This document shows positions 56,464 through 64,000 of a stretch of 64,000 nucleotides of DNA, piece after piece (position 1 is the stretch's first letter; each line of letters starts with the position of its first letter). This DNA comes from Planctomycetaceae bacterium (lineage in GTDB: Bacteria > Planctomycetota > Planctomycetia > Pirellulales > Pirellulaceae), in NCBI GenBank assembly GCA_018660825.1, contig JABJJO010000200.1, forward strand, positions 42,505 to 106,504, given 5' to 3'. The notes under the pieces were generated by a model. That model was given only the letters and a program-made list of their open reading frames with translations. It was not told the origin of the DNA and ran no database searches. Made by a program: the position numbers and the translations under genes.

Positions 56464-56811
56464 ATGAAGTTAGTAGTTGCCATTATACAACCGACACGGC
56501 TAGCAGCAGTGCAAGCAGCGCTAGAAAAAGCGGGCATATCCCGCATGACCGTTTGTGATGCCCACGGGTTTGCTCGGCAACGCGGACAAACTGCGACGTT
56601 CCGCGGGATGGAGTACAAAACGCACCTACTGCGCAAAATAACGTTAGAAATTGCTGTTAACGACGATTTTGTTGAACGTACGATCGATACGATATGCAAG
56701 GCAGCCAAAACGGGGCAAGAAGGCAATATTGGCGATGGAAAAATCTTCGTGCTGCCACTCGGCGAAGCCCATGATTTAGGCGCCGCCATTTCCGGTCCCG
56801 CAGCACTATAA
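56464..56811 (+). CDS. PII-family nitrogen signal protein, variant
   Basis: A 115-residue PII protein. The PII start MKLVVAIIQPTRLAAVQAALEKAGI, the T-loop GFARQRGQTATFRGMEY with Tyr51, and the B-loop IGDGKIFV are all present, so ligand-bound signalling is likely. Two differences from classic GlnB: the B-loop has three extra residues (TG-QEGN-IGDG), and the C-terminus (LPLGEAHDLGAAISGPAAL) lacks the RIRTG arginines that contact ATP. No ammonium transporter gene is adjacent. It is a divergent PII, so I give no gene symbol. Confidence 0.9.
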   Translation: MKLVVAIIQPTRLAAVQAALEKAGISRMTVCDAHGFARQRGQTATFRGMEYKTHLLRKITLEIAVNDDFVERTIDTICKAAKTGQEGNIGDGKIFVLPLGEAHDLGAAISGPAAL

Positions 56812-56849
56812 GCCTCGCTAACGCTCATAACCATTCACTGCGTGGGCGT

Positions 56850-57200
56850 TCAATCTCGGCTAAATAAACCAGACAGCATTTCATTGAATTGCCCATTACT
56901 GACAACTTGATCAAATCCAGCTTCACTCGCAGCATCCAGCTTCGCGAGATGAACATGCGATCCAAATGCCATGGTATGAGGTTCGCGGTCCGAAGATTCG
57001 ACGACTTCCATTACATGCCGCGGAATAAATACCGCACAAGATAGATCAAGAATAACTCGTTCAACATCGATATATTGCAGCGCCTCGGGTAATTGATCCA
57101 ACTGCAACACTGTTTGCAGCGATACACTTTGCATCAAGGCAGCATGTGCCACTCGCGAACCAAACATCAAATCATCCGACAGAAAAAGTACTTGCGCCAT
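56850..57200 (-). CDS. Receiver-like (pseudo-receiver) small protein
   Basis: A 116-residue protein that resembles a stand-alone response-regulator receiver. It has a hydrophobic first strand (VLFLSDDLMFGSRV), a strand with an Asp at the phosphoacceptor position (VERVILDLSCAVFIP), and the late pattern AKLDAASEAGFDQVVSNGQF. There is no clear conserved Lys or Thr, so phosphorylation is doubtful. It is 3 bases past the membrane-protein gene and shares its unit. The fold is a moderate guess. Confidence 0.55.
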   Translation of the reverse strand: MAQVLFLSDDLMFGSRVAHAALMQSVSLQTVLQLDQLPEALQYIDVERVILDLSCAVFIPRHVMEVVESSDREPHTMAFGSHVHLAKLDAASEAGFDQVVSNGQFNEMLSGLFSRD

Positions 57201-57203
57201 CGA

Positions 57204-58445
57204 TTAGTCAGTCCCTTCAGCGGTTGCAGGCGTTGGAGGACTATCAGTTTTCTCGGTTTTCTCGGTTTTCTCCTGCAACAAATCTTCCAAACCATATTTG
57301 GTTTTTTCATCCACTACGAAAACTTCGTCAATTTCAGTTTGATCGACAAATCGTCGCAGCAGCAAATAGACGCCAGCGGATGCACAAAAGAAGAAACTAA
57401 CGCAAAATACATCCGCAACAACATGTCCAATCCAGTGGATGCCGCCAATTATATTAACACCCAACGCATAAGTGCCCGCGGGACTGTCGTTATCCATCGC
57501 GCCTGTCTTGATAAATTGCTGGACATCGTCCATCGTACTACCACCGGTTATACCGGCGACCGCAAACACGATCTGTTCGACCAAAACTGCGAAACTCTGA
57601 ACAAGTACAACTCCCGGGACCCAGATCGCACAAATGACCAATGCAAAGCCTAAGTATTGCAACGGCGCTTGGAAAGTGTAAGCAAAACTACGACTTGTCG
57701 CTTCGTATACATCTCCAGATTCTTCCGCACTGATCGTGGGCCACATCAACGGCCAGCCAAAAAACAGGCCCGTCAGTAACACAGCAATCGCAATACCCGC
57801 AATGACTACCAACACCCACAACAAACCGGCCAACACAACGCCTATATCAAAGTTCAACAGAGCGCTGATTCCCAAAATCGGCAATGACAAGACAGCACAG
57901 GCGACAATTACAAATAAGGGGGACATTAAGTAGGAGACATATTTGCCACGCACAAAACAAAACGCTTCCTTCAATCCAATTCGTTCCCCGCGACCAATTT
58001 GCATTACGGCGATTCGCGTGATCGCGCCACCAACGAAAGACCACACCAAAAGCAGCCAAAACACATTTACGACACAAATGGCCCATGCGTCTTTACCCTG
58101 AATCAAGCCATTGGCCAAATGCTCTTTACGGACGTAATCACAAACCTGCCGACCCACCCACGCTGGTCCATTGCCGTTTTCTATTGCATCCCAGAAATAT
58201 TTCGCTTCATCCTCTGCATTTTCCGATCTTGTCAAATCAACAGGCAGAACTTCAACTGGGACACTATCCGCCGGTGCAAACACAGATTGTGACAACTGCC
58301 ACCCAGCTTGGGTCAAGCAAACGCCCAGCGTTGCTAGCAACAAAACAGAGACGCTGATAGCGACACGAAAACAGCGAGTGAGCACGGATGCGGGAAACAC
58401 TTGCCGCCAGTCAATTCCTTTGACTACTTCATATTGCTGTGCCAT
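57204..58445 (-). CDS. Polytopic membrane protein of unknown function
   Basis: A 413-residue membrane protein with about seven hydrophobic helices (near residues 28-48, 125-150, 172-197, 200-230, 262-285, 290-305 and 350-370). The C-terminal tail is hydrophilic with an EKT triplet repeat. Landmarks such as GERIGLKEAFCFVRGKYVSYLM and TISAEESGDVYEATSRSFAY, with no transporter motif, match a planctomycete group of uncharacterised membrane proteins. It is the first gene of a small operon with the receiver-like protein 3 bases downstream. The function is not known. Confidence 0.7.
   Translation of the reverse strand: MAQQYEVVKGIDWRQVFPASVLTRCFRVAISVSVLLLATLGVCLTQAGWQLSQSVFAPADSVPVEVLPVDLTRSENAEDEAKYFWDAIENGNGPAWVGRQVCDYVRKEHLANGLIQGKDAWAICVVNVFWLLLVWSFVGGAITRIAVMQIGRGERIGLKEAFCFVRGKYVSYLMSPLFVIVACAVLSLPILGISALLNFDIGVVLAGLLWVLVVIAGIAIAVLLTGLFFGWPLMWPTISAEESGDVYEATSRSFAYTFQAPLQYLGFALVICAIWVPGVVLVQSFAVLVEQIVFAVAGITGGSTMDDVQQFIKTGAMDNDSPAGTYALGVNIIGGIHWIGHVVADVFCVSFFFCASAGVYLLLRRFVDQTEIDEVFVVDEKTKYGLEDLLQEKTEKTEKTDSPPTPATAEGTD
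57248..57272. repeat. 9-base tandem repeat TTTTCTCGG
   Basis: Two full units and part of a third lie in frame at the 3' end of the membrane-protein gene, giving the EKT-EKT-EKT triplet in the protein. It is a coding microrepeat that could vary in copy number between strains. It is not a transposon or CRISPR. Confidence 0.7.
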
Positions 58446-58519
58446 ATTACATTCCTTGCTACTGTTTAATCAAACCGAGAATCTATTCAAGTAAGGGCCT
58501 AACGTGAGAAACTCACGCA

Positions 58520-58714
58520 TCACTCTACCTCCTCTTGAACGTCTTGCAAATCATGCAGTGGTTCTTCTTCGGTCGGTTCGACAGGTAAACCATATTCTTC
58601 ATTCAACCACCGCCCCAAATCAATTTGGCGGCAACGATTTGAACAAAATGGCGCTGCCGGTGACTTTTGCGTATCAAATTCTTTTTGACAGGTCCCACAT
58701 TCAATTACCGCCAT
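58520..58714 (-). CDS. yacG: YacG-like zinc finger protein (gyrase inhibitor family)
   Basis: A 64-residue protein with four zinc-binding cysteines (6, 9, 24, 28) and the family core FCSNRCRQIDLGRWLNEEYGLP. YacG binds DNA gyrase in E. coli. The acidic C-terminal tail (VEPTEEEPL...) is longer than in many homologues. GGAG lies six bases before ATG 58714; an extra ATG at 58717 is also possible. It is downstream of the fmdB gene by about 110 bases, with AT-rich sequence between. Confidence 0.88.
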   Translation of the reverse strand: MAVIECGTCQKEFDTQKSPAAPFCSNRCRQIDLGRWLNEEYGLPVEPTEEEPLHDLQDVQEEVE

Positions 58715-58827
58715 CATTTACTCCGTACTTGTCTGCAGCCCACTTCAGGATACGTATTCTACTGTTTTTTGATAAAAAAAATCCACGCTAACTCTCCAAA
58801 CTCAAATCCAATCCACTCAAAGTCTCA

Positions 58828-59166
58828 TTATGATTTTGAACTACCGGAGGAACTACCGGAGGAACTGTCTGAGGAACTCGACTTGCTATCCGACTTTTTG
58901 CTAGATTTCTTACTCGAGCTAGTGTCCGATTTTGACTTTGTTTCCGCAGAACTTGCTTTTTTGGCATCGCTTTTATACGAATCGCTGCGGTAGTCCGTTT
59001 CGTAAAAACCCGAACCTTTAAACAATATCGCCGCACCTGTTCCAAACAACCGCCGCAATTTCAACTTCTTGCACTCTGGGCATTTACGTTTGATCGGGTC
59101 ATTGATACCTTGAAACAGTTCGAACAAGTGCCCACAGGCGTCACATTCATAATCATAGGTTGGCAT
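58828..59166 (-). CDS. FmdB-family zinc ribbon protein with Ser/Lys-rich tail
   Basis: A 112-residue protein. The N-terminal zinc ribbon (about 1-45) has four cysteines (8, 11, 29, 32) in YECDACGHLF and RKCPECKK, typical of FmdB regulatory proteins. The rest is a low-complexity Ser/Lys/Asp tail. The start is ATG 59166; a longer frame to 59232 is not supported. It follows grpE by 43 bases, so it is in the dnaJ-grpE unit. The biological role of FmdB proteins is not well defined. Confidence 0.85.
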   Translation of the reverse strand: MPTYDYECDACGHLFELFQGINDPIKRKCPECKKLKLRRLFGTGAAILFKGSGFYETDYRSDSYKSDAKKASSAETKSKSDTSSSKKSSKKSDSKSSSSDSSSGSSSGSSKS

Positions 59167-59209
59167 AGTATATTTCTCTCTAAAACACCGGGCACGGTCA
59201 CCAATAAAT

Positions 59210-59842
59210 CTATTCGTCTGACGCCGTTTCATCCACTACTGGTCCACTGGAAACAACAACTTGACTCGGACGAATTAACCGATCATGCATTTGATATCCC
59301 TGTTGTACCACCGTCATTATCACATTCGCATCAAATTGATCACTGGGTTGCATACTAATCGCCTCGTGCAACGTCACATCAAACACGACACCGGCAGCGG
59401 CCTCGATTACACGGCACTGGTACTTTTCAAGAACGGTCATAAAACTCTGAACAACAATCTCAACTCCGCCAGTAAAAGCCTCTACATCACCACCACTTTG
59501 ACTCGCTTCTAACGTTCGATGTAAATCGTCAATCACGCTCAACATTTCTGAAATCACGGGTACTGCTGCATATTTCATTTGTTGCTGCATATCTCGCTGC
59601 GATCGTTTTCGCAAGTTATCAATTTCAGCTAACAATCGCATGTTATTGTCACACTCTTGCGCCAACTGTTGCTCAACAGTCAACTCTTCAACTATTTCTT
59701 CTGCCTGTTCTTCGATGTCTTCTTGCACAGACTCCGCTTCCGACTCTGCGGCAAGCGCATCAACAACATCTTCGATGACATCATCGAACTGCGAATCACT
59801 TGCACTTGGGATTTCATTTTCTTCAAATTCTTGGTTGATCAT
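59210..59842 (-). CDS. grpE: Nucleotide exchange factor GrpE
   Basis: A 210-residue protein that releases ADP from DnaK. An acidic N-terminus (about 1-55) leads into a long helix (LAEIDNLRKRSQRDMQQQM) and the C-terminal beta domain (EAAAGVVFDVTLHEAISMQPS, VMTVVQQGYQMHDRLIRPSQVVVS). These are the hallmark segments. ATG 59842 has GAGG nine bases upstream. It is 39 bases after dnaJ, co-transcribed with it. DnaK itself is not in the window. Confidence 0.95.
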   Translation of the reverse strand: MINQEFEENEIPSASDSQFDDVIEDVVDALAAESEAESVQEDIEEQAEEIVEELTVEQQLAQECDNNMRLLAEIDNLRKRSQRDMQQQMKYAAVPVISEMLSVIDDLHRTLEASQSGGDVEAFTGGVEIVVQSFMTVLEKYQCRVIEAAAGVVFDVTLHEAISMQPSDQFDANVIMTVVQQGYQMHDRLIRPSQVVVSSGPVVDETASDE

Positions 59843-59881
59843 GTCATTTGCCTCAATCTATTGGCGCACTCAATTAGTCGA

Positions 59882-61021
59882 TTATTGAGAATCGGATGTA
59901 GTAAATAAATCTTTTAGTTGGTCCAGCCAACCTTTGCGTTGCGGAGCAACCTCCGTTTGTTCCATTTCAGCTAAGTCCCGCAACAACAGTTGTTGTTGGT
60001 CGCTGATTTTTTCCGGCACTTCAATATAGGTTTGCACCAACAAATCGCCTGGTCGCCCAGAACGGACATGCGGTACTCCATGTCCCCGTAACCGAAATGT
60101 CTCGCCGGAGGGAGTGCCTGCAGGAATCGTCAATATTTCACGCCCTGTCAGCGTAGGCACTTCGACCTCAGCGCCTAACACGGATTGCGCATACGTTACT
60201 GGCAGACGAACGATAAGATGTTCATCATGGCGCTGAAACACTTGATGCGGGCGGACCTCGATGAAGCAATAGCAATCCCCATTGGGTCCGCCATCGGGAC
60301 TCGTTTCGCCCTGTCCAGTCATCCGCACGCGAATCCCATCATCAACTCCCGCCGGAATGCTTATCGTTATTTCACTTGTTTGCGGCAGAACACCCTGCCC
60401 GCGACATTCCTCACAGGCAGCAGAAATCACGTTGCCTTGTCCTTGGCAAGCTGGGCATGTAGTCTGCACTCGAAGAATACCGGCCGATTTAATTACTTGC
60501 CCTATTCCATCACACCGCACACAGACCTCTGGCTCTGCTCCAGGAGCTCCGCCAGACCCTTCGCAACTATCACAAATCTCATTGCGAACAACTTCCAATG
60601 TTTGCTCACAACCCGTGGCAGCTTCCTCGAGATCAAGCGTCACGTCACAGCGAATATCACCACCTCGCCGCACGCGATTTTGTCTACGTCCGCCGCCAAA
60701 AATACCATCGAAAATACCGCCGCCGCCACCAAATAAATCACCGAAAGCTTCAAAAATATCTTCTACGCTCGATGCCGCCCCACCGCCCATGCCTTCCAAT
60801 CCGGCATGGCCATATTGATCGTAGCGTTGACGTTTTTCAGCATCGCTCAGAACTTCATAGGCCTCAGCGGCTTGTTTAAACTTCGAGACTGCATCTTCAT
60901 CATCTGGATTCGTGTCCGGGTGATAGTTAATTGCTAATTTACGGTAGGCTTTTGAGATCACACTCTTAGATGCATCGCGAGCAACGCCAAGTACTTCATA
61001 GAAATCGCGTTTTTGAGCCAT
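59882..61021 (-). CDS. dnaJ: Chaperone DnaJ
   Basis: A 379-residue Hsp40. J domain (about 1-70) with the HPD motif in [16 protein letters not shown], then a Gly-rich stretch ([16 protein letters not shown]), four zinc-binding repeats ([32 protein letters not shown]), and the substrate-binding C-terminus. The usual Gly/Phe region is present. It stimulates DnaK. It is the first gene of the unit dnaJ-grpE-fmdB and is separated from groEL by a terminator. Confidence 0.97.
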   Translation of the reverse strand: MAQKRDFYEVLGVARDASKSVISKAYRKLAINYHPDTNPDDEDAVSKFKQAAEAYEVLSDAEKRQRYDQYGHAGLEGMGGGAASSVEDIFEAFGDLFGGGGGIFDGIFGGGRRQNRVRRGGDIRCDVTLDLEEAATGCEQTLEVVRNEICDSCEGSGGAPGAEPEVCVRCDGIGQVIKSAGILRVQTTCPACQGQGNVISAACEECRGQGVLPQTSEITISIPAGVDDGIRVRMTGQGETSPDGGPNGDCYCFIEVRPHQVFQRHDEHLIVRLPVTYAQSVLGAEVEVPTLTGREILTIPAGTPSGETFRLRGHGVPHVRSGRPGDLLVQTYIEVPEKISDQQQLLLRDLAEMEQTEVAPQRKGWLDQLKDLFTTSDSQ

Positions 61022-61088
61022 AGCTATTTGATCACAATCCTAGTTTGCCTTACTGTCATACGGCCATGTATTGGCGTAATTGAGTTCC

Positions 61089-61102
61089 GGTCGTTAGCGA
61101 CC
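61089..61102. repeat. Dyad GGTCG-TTAG-CGACC upstream of dnaJ
   Basis: A perfect 5-base dyad with a 4-base loop lies 68 bases before the dnaJ start, between the groEL terminator and the gene. It is where a dnaJ operator would be expected, though it does not match the CIRCE sequence (TTAGCACTC-N9-GAGTGCTAA). It could be chance. Confidence 0.3.
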
Positions 61103-61151
61103 TTTTGTTCAGGCACCGCACTTCTAATGCCGCAGCGAATACTTGAAATTG

Positions 61152-61185
61152 AAAAAGCCGCCCCCATCCAAGAGGGAGGCGGCTT
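61152..61185 (-). terminator. Rho-independent terminator downstream of groEL
   Basis: On the minus strand AAGCCGCC-TCCC, 8 bases, GGG-GGCGGC, then five T. The GC-rich stem has a single bulge and is followed by a U-run. It lies about 56 bases after the stop of groEL and separates the chaperonin genes from dnaJ. Confidence 0.85.
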
Positions 61186-61240
61186 CGTTAAACCAAATTG
61201 CAATAGGCTTGATCGTAGTGTTACGCAAGTCTAGTGTTGA

Positions 61241-62863
61241 CTAGCTTACGCTGCCCTCAACCTTTTGCTTATCTTTGTCATCTGCATCGAAGTTTGTCAC
61301 CAACACTTCGGTCGTTAGCATCAGCCCAGCAATACTACCCGCGTTGGCCAACGCGGTACGCACAACTTTTACAGGATCGATAACTCCAGCAGCTAGCAGA
61401 TCGCCATATTCGCCAGTGTTCGCATTGTATCCGTACACTATCGATTTTTTAGCTCGCACATTATCGGCAACAACGGAACCATCGATTCCGCCATTGTCAG
61501 CGATTTGCCGCAGTGGCGCATCGAGTGCTTTAAGAATGATGTCGACGCCGATTTTTTGGTCGCCGCGAACAGAGCTTCGCATTTCTTCGACAACCTTTTG
61601 ACAACGAAGAAGTGCCACGCCACCACCAGCAACGATTCCTTCTTCAACTGCAGCCCGAGTAGCGTGCAAGGCGTCTTCAATCCGAGCTTTTTTCTGTTTC
61701 ATATCGGCTTCAGTTTCAGCACCAACAGAAATAACGGCTACGCCACCGGAGAGTTTCGCCAAACGTTCTTGGAATTTCTCCTTGTCGTATTCGCTTTCAG
61801 TTTGGCCCATTTGGTTGTTAATTTGTTCAACACGAGCGTCGATGTCGGCTCGCTTTCCTGCACCATTAACCAAAATAGTCGAACTTTTGTCGACCGTAAT
61901 CTTGCGGGCTTGGCCGAGTTGTTCGAGCGTTAGATTTTCAAGCTGCATGCCAAGATCTTCACTAACGAGTGTTCCACCGGTTAACGTGGCGATATCACCA
62001 AGCATATTCTTACGACGGTCACCAAACCCTGGAGCCTTCACAGCACAAACATTAAGGACACCTCGTAGTTTATTGACAACGAGCAGTGTTAATGCTTCTG
62101 CATCAACGTCTTCAGCGATAATCAAAAGTGGTTTGCCAGTGCCACTTGCTTTTTCAAGCACGGGAACTAACGCTTGCAAATTACTGATCTTCTTTTCATG
62201 TATAAGAATGTAAGCATCCTCAAGTTCACAATCCATTTCAGTTTGACGATTGATGAAGTATGGAGAGATATAGCCTTTGTCGAATTGCATTCCGTCAACA
62301 AATTCAACGGTTGTGTCAGCTGTTTTACCTTCTTCAACAGTAATAACGCCATCTTTACCAACTCGCTGCAGAGCGTCAGCTAATAGTTCGCCGATCGAAT
62401 CGTCGTTATTGGCACTAACAGAGCCAATTTGAGCGACTTCTTCTTTGCTAGAAACGGGACGAGCCATCCGCAACAACTCGCCTTCGGCAGCTGCGATTGC
62501 TTTTTCGATACCTTTGCGAATCGACATTGGATTGCTACCAGCAACAATGTTCCGCAAGCCTTCTTTATAGACAGAACGTGCCAAGACGGTTGCAGTTGTT
62601 GTACCATCGCCAGCAAGATCTGAAGTTTTTTGAGCAACCTCAACGACCAAACGAGCGCCCATGTTTTCAAAGCGATCGTCTAATTCGATTTCTTTGGCAA
62701 CCGTAACGCCATCTTTGGTAACCGTCGGGCCACCGAAAGATTTGTCAATAATGACATTGCGCCCCGTAGGTCCCATGGTGACGGCTACAGCGTCAGCTAG
62801 TTTATTTACACCACGCAACATCCGAGAACGCGCGTTGTCTTCAAACAAAAGTTGTTTTGCCAC
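61241..62863 (-). CDS. groEL: Chaperonin GroEL, copy without a GGM tail
   Basis: A 540-residue GroEL with the family landmarks [38 protein letters not shown] and [16 protein letters not shown], plus the ATP-binding and apical regions. The C-terminus ends [18 protein letters not shown], with no Gly-Gly-Met repeats. The other GroEL copy in the window has a long GGM tail. Start GTG 62863 with AGGAG ten bases upstream. The gene follows groES by about 64 bases. The GGM tail of GroEL lines the cavity floor, so its absence here suggests a specialised role; that is inference. Confidence 0.97.
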   Translation of the reverse strand: MAKQLLFEDNARSRMLRGVNKLADAVAVTMGPTGRNVIIDKSFGGPTVTKDGVTVAKEIELDDRFENMGARLVVEVAQKTSDLAGDGTTTATVLARSVYKEGLRNIVAGSNPMSIRKGIEKAIAAAEGELLRMARPVSSKEEVAQIGSVSANNDDSIGELLADALQRVGKDGVITVEEGKTADTTVEFVDGMQFDKGYISPYFINRQTEMDCELEDAYILIHEKKISNLQALVPVLEKASGTGKPLLIIAEDVDAEALTLLVVNKLRGVLNVCAVKAPGFGDRRKNMLGDIATLTGGTLVSEDLGMQLENLTLEQLGQARKITVDKSSTILVNGAGKRADIDARVEQINNQMGQTESEYDKEKFQERLAKLSGGVAVISVGAETEADMKQKKARIEDALHATRAAVEEGIVAGGGVALLRCQKVVEEMRSSVRGDQKIGVDIILKALDAPLRQIADNGGIDGSVVADNVRAKKSIVYGYNANTGEYGDLLAAGVIDPVKVVRTALANAGSIAGLMLTTEVLVTNFDADDKDKQKVEGSVS

Positions 62864-62927
62864 GATTCAAACTCCTAGCGTTGAATATTCAATGATTCAA
62901 CTGATTATGAAAATGATTTGCTGCTCG

Positions 62928-63224
62928 TTATAGAACCTTCGCAAGAATTTCTGATTCTCGCAGGATCTTCACGTCTTCGCCATTTACTTCCATGTCCACT
63001 CCACCGAACTTTCCGTAAATAACAATATCTCCGACTTCAATTGAAAGCGAAGCACGATCACCGCTTTCCAATAAACGGCCACTTCCCACAGCAACGACTG
63101 TACCGCGTTGAGGTTTTTCTTTAGCAGAATCGGGAAGCACAATTCCTCCAGCTGTTACTTCTTCTGAAGCTGCTGGACGAATAACCACACGATCATCCAA
63201 TGGACGAACTTTGATCTTTGCCAT
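62928..63224 (-). CDS. groES: Co-chaperonin GroES
   Basis: A 98-residue GroES. Visible: VRPLDDRVVIRP, the mobile loop region TAGGIVLPDSAKEKPQRGTVVAVG, and YGKFGGVDMEVNGEDVKILRESEILAKV at the end. The mobile loop with IVLPD contacts GroEL. Start ATG 63224 with AAGGA eleven bases upstream. It lies between two groEL genes on the same strand. Confidence 0.97.
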   Translation of the reverse strand: MAKIKVRPLDDRVVIRPAASEEVTAGGIVLPDSAKEKPQRGTVVAVGSGRLLESGDRASLSIEVGDIVIYGKFGGVDMEVNGEDVKILRESEILAKVL

Positions 63225-63331
63225 GATTCGAATATTCCTTTGATAACTTAGTACTTAATGAATTAGTATTTTGTTTGTTGATTGTTGTTTGCTTCGACGT
63301 TAACTGCACAAGTTGGTCAACCGCGTCTAGA

Positions 63332-64000
63332 CTACATCATGCCAGGCATGCCGCCCATGCCGCCCATGCCGCCCATACCAGGCATGCCACCGCCCATGCC
63401 ACCGCCCATGCCGTGGTCGTGGTGATCGTCATGATCGTCACCGTCGTCTTCCACAGGAATCTCAGTTACGAGACATTCGGTAGTAATCAACAACGAAGCG
63501 ACACTTGCTGCATTTTGCAATGCTGTGGTGACTACCTTCGCTGGTTCGATGACTCCCATTTCGACAAGGTCGCCATAGGTATCTGTATCAGCATTATAAC
63601 CGTCGTTTTTGCCCTTGAGCTTGCGCACTCGATTTACGATGACCGCGCCGTCAAGGCCTGCATTTTCAGCGATTGCTCGTAGCGGGTAATCCAATACGTT
63701 CCTAATAATCGATCCGCCAAGTTTTTCATCGCCGCTTAGCTCTAAGCCATCAATCGCTTTGGCTGATCGAATCAAGGCTACTCCACCACCAGCGACAACT
63801 CCGCTTTCAAGTGCGGCTTGAGTTGCTGCTTTGGCATCTTCGAGCAACGCTTTGCGTTCCTTCATTTCGGTTTCGGTCGTTGCACCACAGTTAATTTGAG
63901 CTACACCGCCAGCGAGTTTCGCTAACCGTTCTTGAAGCTTTTCGCGATCATATTCACTATCGGTAACAGCAATTTCACTGCGTATTTGATCCACACGACC
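63332..64000 (-). CDS. groEL: Chaperonin GroEL second copy, C-terminal part (cut by window edge)
   Basis: About 222 residues of the C-terminal third of a GroEL, open to the right edge. It contains [34 protein letters not shown], the apical-to-equatorial segment, and the usual [21 protein letters not shown] region. The tail is a His/Asp stretch followed by a long Gly-Gly-Met repeat (about 25 residues), typical of GroEL. At the shared positions it differs clearly from the copy at 61241-62863, so the two are old paralogues. The stop lies 107 bases upstream of the groES start. Confidence 0.97.
   Translation of the reverse strand, partial: GRVDQIRSEIAVTDSEYDREKLQERLAKLAGGVAQINCGATTETEMKERKALLEDAKAATQAALESGVVAGGGVALIRSAKAIDGLELSGDEKLGGSIIRNVLDYPLRAIAENAGLDGAVIVNRVRKLKGKNDGYNADTDTYGDLVEMGVIEPAKVVTTALQNAASVASLLITTECLVTEIPVEDDGDDHDDHHDHGMGGGMGGGMPGMGGMGGMGGMPGMM

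Noticed and set aside
57093..57653. 186-codon open frame on the plus strand
   Set aside because: It crosses the minus-strand receiver-like and membrane-protein genes and has no ribosome site or motif.
60282..60818. 178-codon open frame on the plus strand inside dnaJ
   Set aside because: It lies entirely opposite the dnaJ coding sequence and has no family signature.
63225..63331. Possible CIRCE operator before groES
   Set aside because: TTAGTACTTAATGAATTAGT is only a direct repeat of TTAGTA; it does not match the TTAGCACTC-N9-GAGTGCTAA dyad.
63335..63415. Repeats resembling a CRISPR array
   Set aside because: They encode the GGM tail of GroEL in frame, with short variable units and no spacers.
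1..64000. tRNA, rRNA, transposase and integrase genes
   Set aside because: No T-loop-like sequence or DDE/integrase protein was seen in the intergenic gaps or the coding regions.

Overview
The window looks like chromosomal DNA from a planctomycete (Planctomycetota, probably in the Pirellula/Blastopirellula wider group). The evidence is a PSCyt1/DUF1549/DUF1553 protein paired with a DUF1501 protein, very large secreted or membrane proteins with no obvious outside family, FG-GAP proteins, several chaperonin genes, and few long operons. Base composition looks even throughout. I see no insertion sequence, phage, integrase, CRISPR array, rRNA or tRNA. The species cannot be named from this.

Layout. 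1-3592 (minus): an apparent three-gene operon of an FG-GAP repeat protein, a TPR protein and the N-terminal part of a gingipain-like C25 peptidase that runs off the left edge. 3763-15380 (minus): two translationally coupled giant genes (1224 and 2647 codons) that appear to hold three copies of one ~1250-1400-residue module; the second gene looks like two modules fused through an internal signal peptide. 15647-24289: an SGNH hydrolase, an SSS symporter with a tiny coupled membrane protein, the DUF1501/PSD1 pair and a GntP-type permease, which suggests uptake and breakdown of an organic substrate. 24356-29610: a methyltransferase, a membrane metallophosphoesterase, a PAS-GAF-receiver regulator, an acidic membrane protein and a DCC thiol protein.

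29630-36458: purQ, a PurS-PurS-PurL fusion, tyrA, a solitary GspF-like protein and a class IV aminotransferase. 36660-39224: a small lipoprotein, a large intergenic hairpin and two tandem transglutaminase-like proteins, one of which has lost its catalytic cysteine. 39726-47154: a HEAT/TPR-like protein, a DUF423 protein, a secretin with a long helical N-terminus, a VWA-domain protein and a small unknown. 47224-56811: an EboD/AroB-like cyclase, a release-factor-like GGQ protein, a zinc-type P1B ATPase, purM, a DsbD with a doubled sensor domain, an APH-fold kinase and a PII variant.

56850-64000 (minus): a receiver-like protein and a membrane protein, YacG and FmdB zinc proteins, then grpE, dnaJ, groEL, groES and the end of a second groEL. 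The order of transcription is groEL(partial)-groES-groEL, a terminator, dnaJ-grpE-fmdB, then yacG. This is a protein-folding region with two GroELs that differ at the C-terminus.

The most novel-looking object is the three-module giant-protein locus. The tandem active/inactive transglutaminase pair with the adjacent hairpin comes next. All functions are from sequence reading alone; no searches were run.
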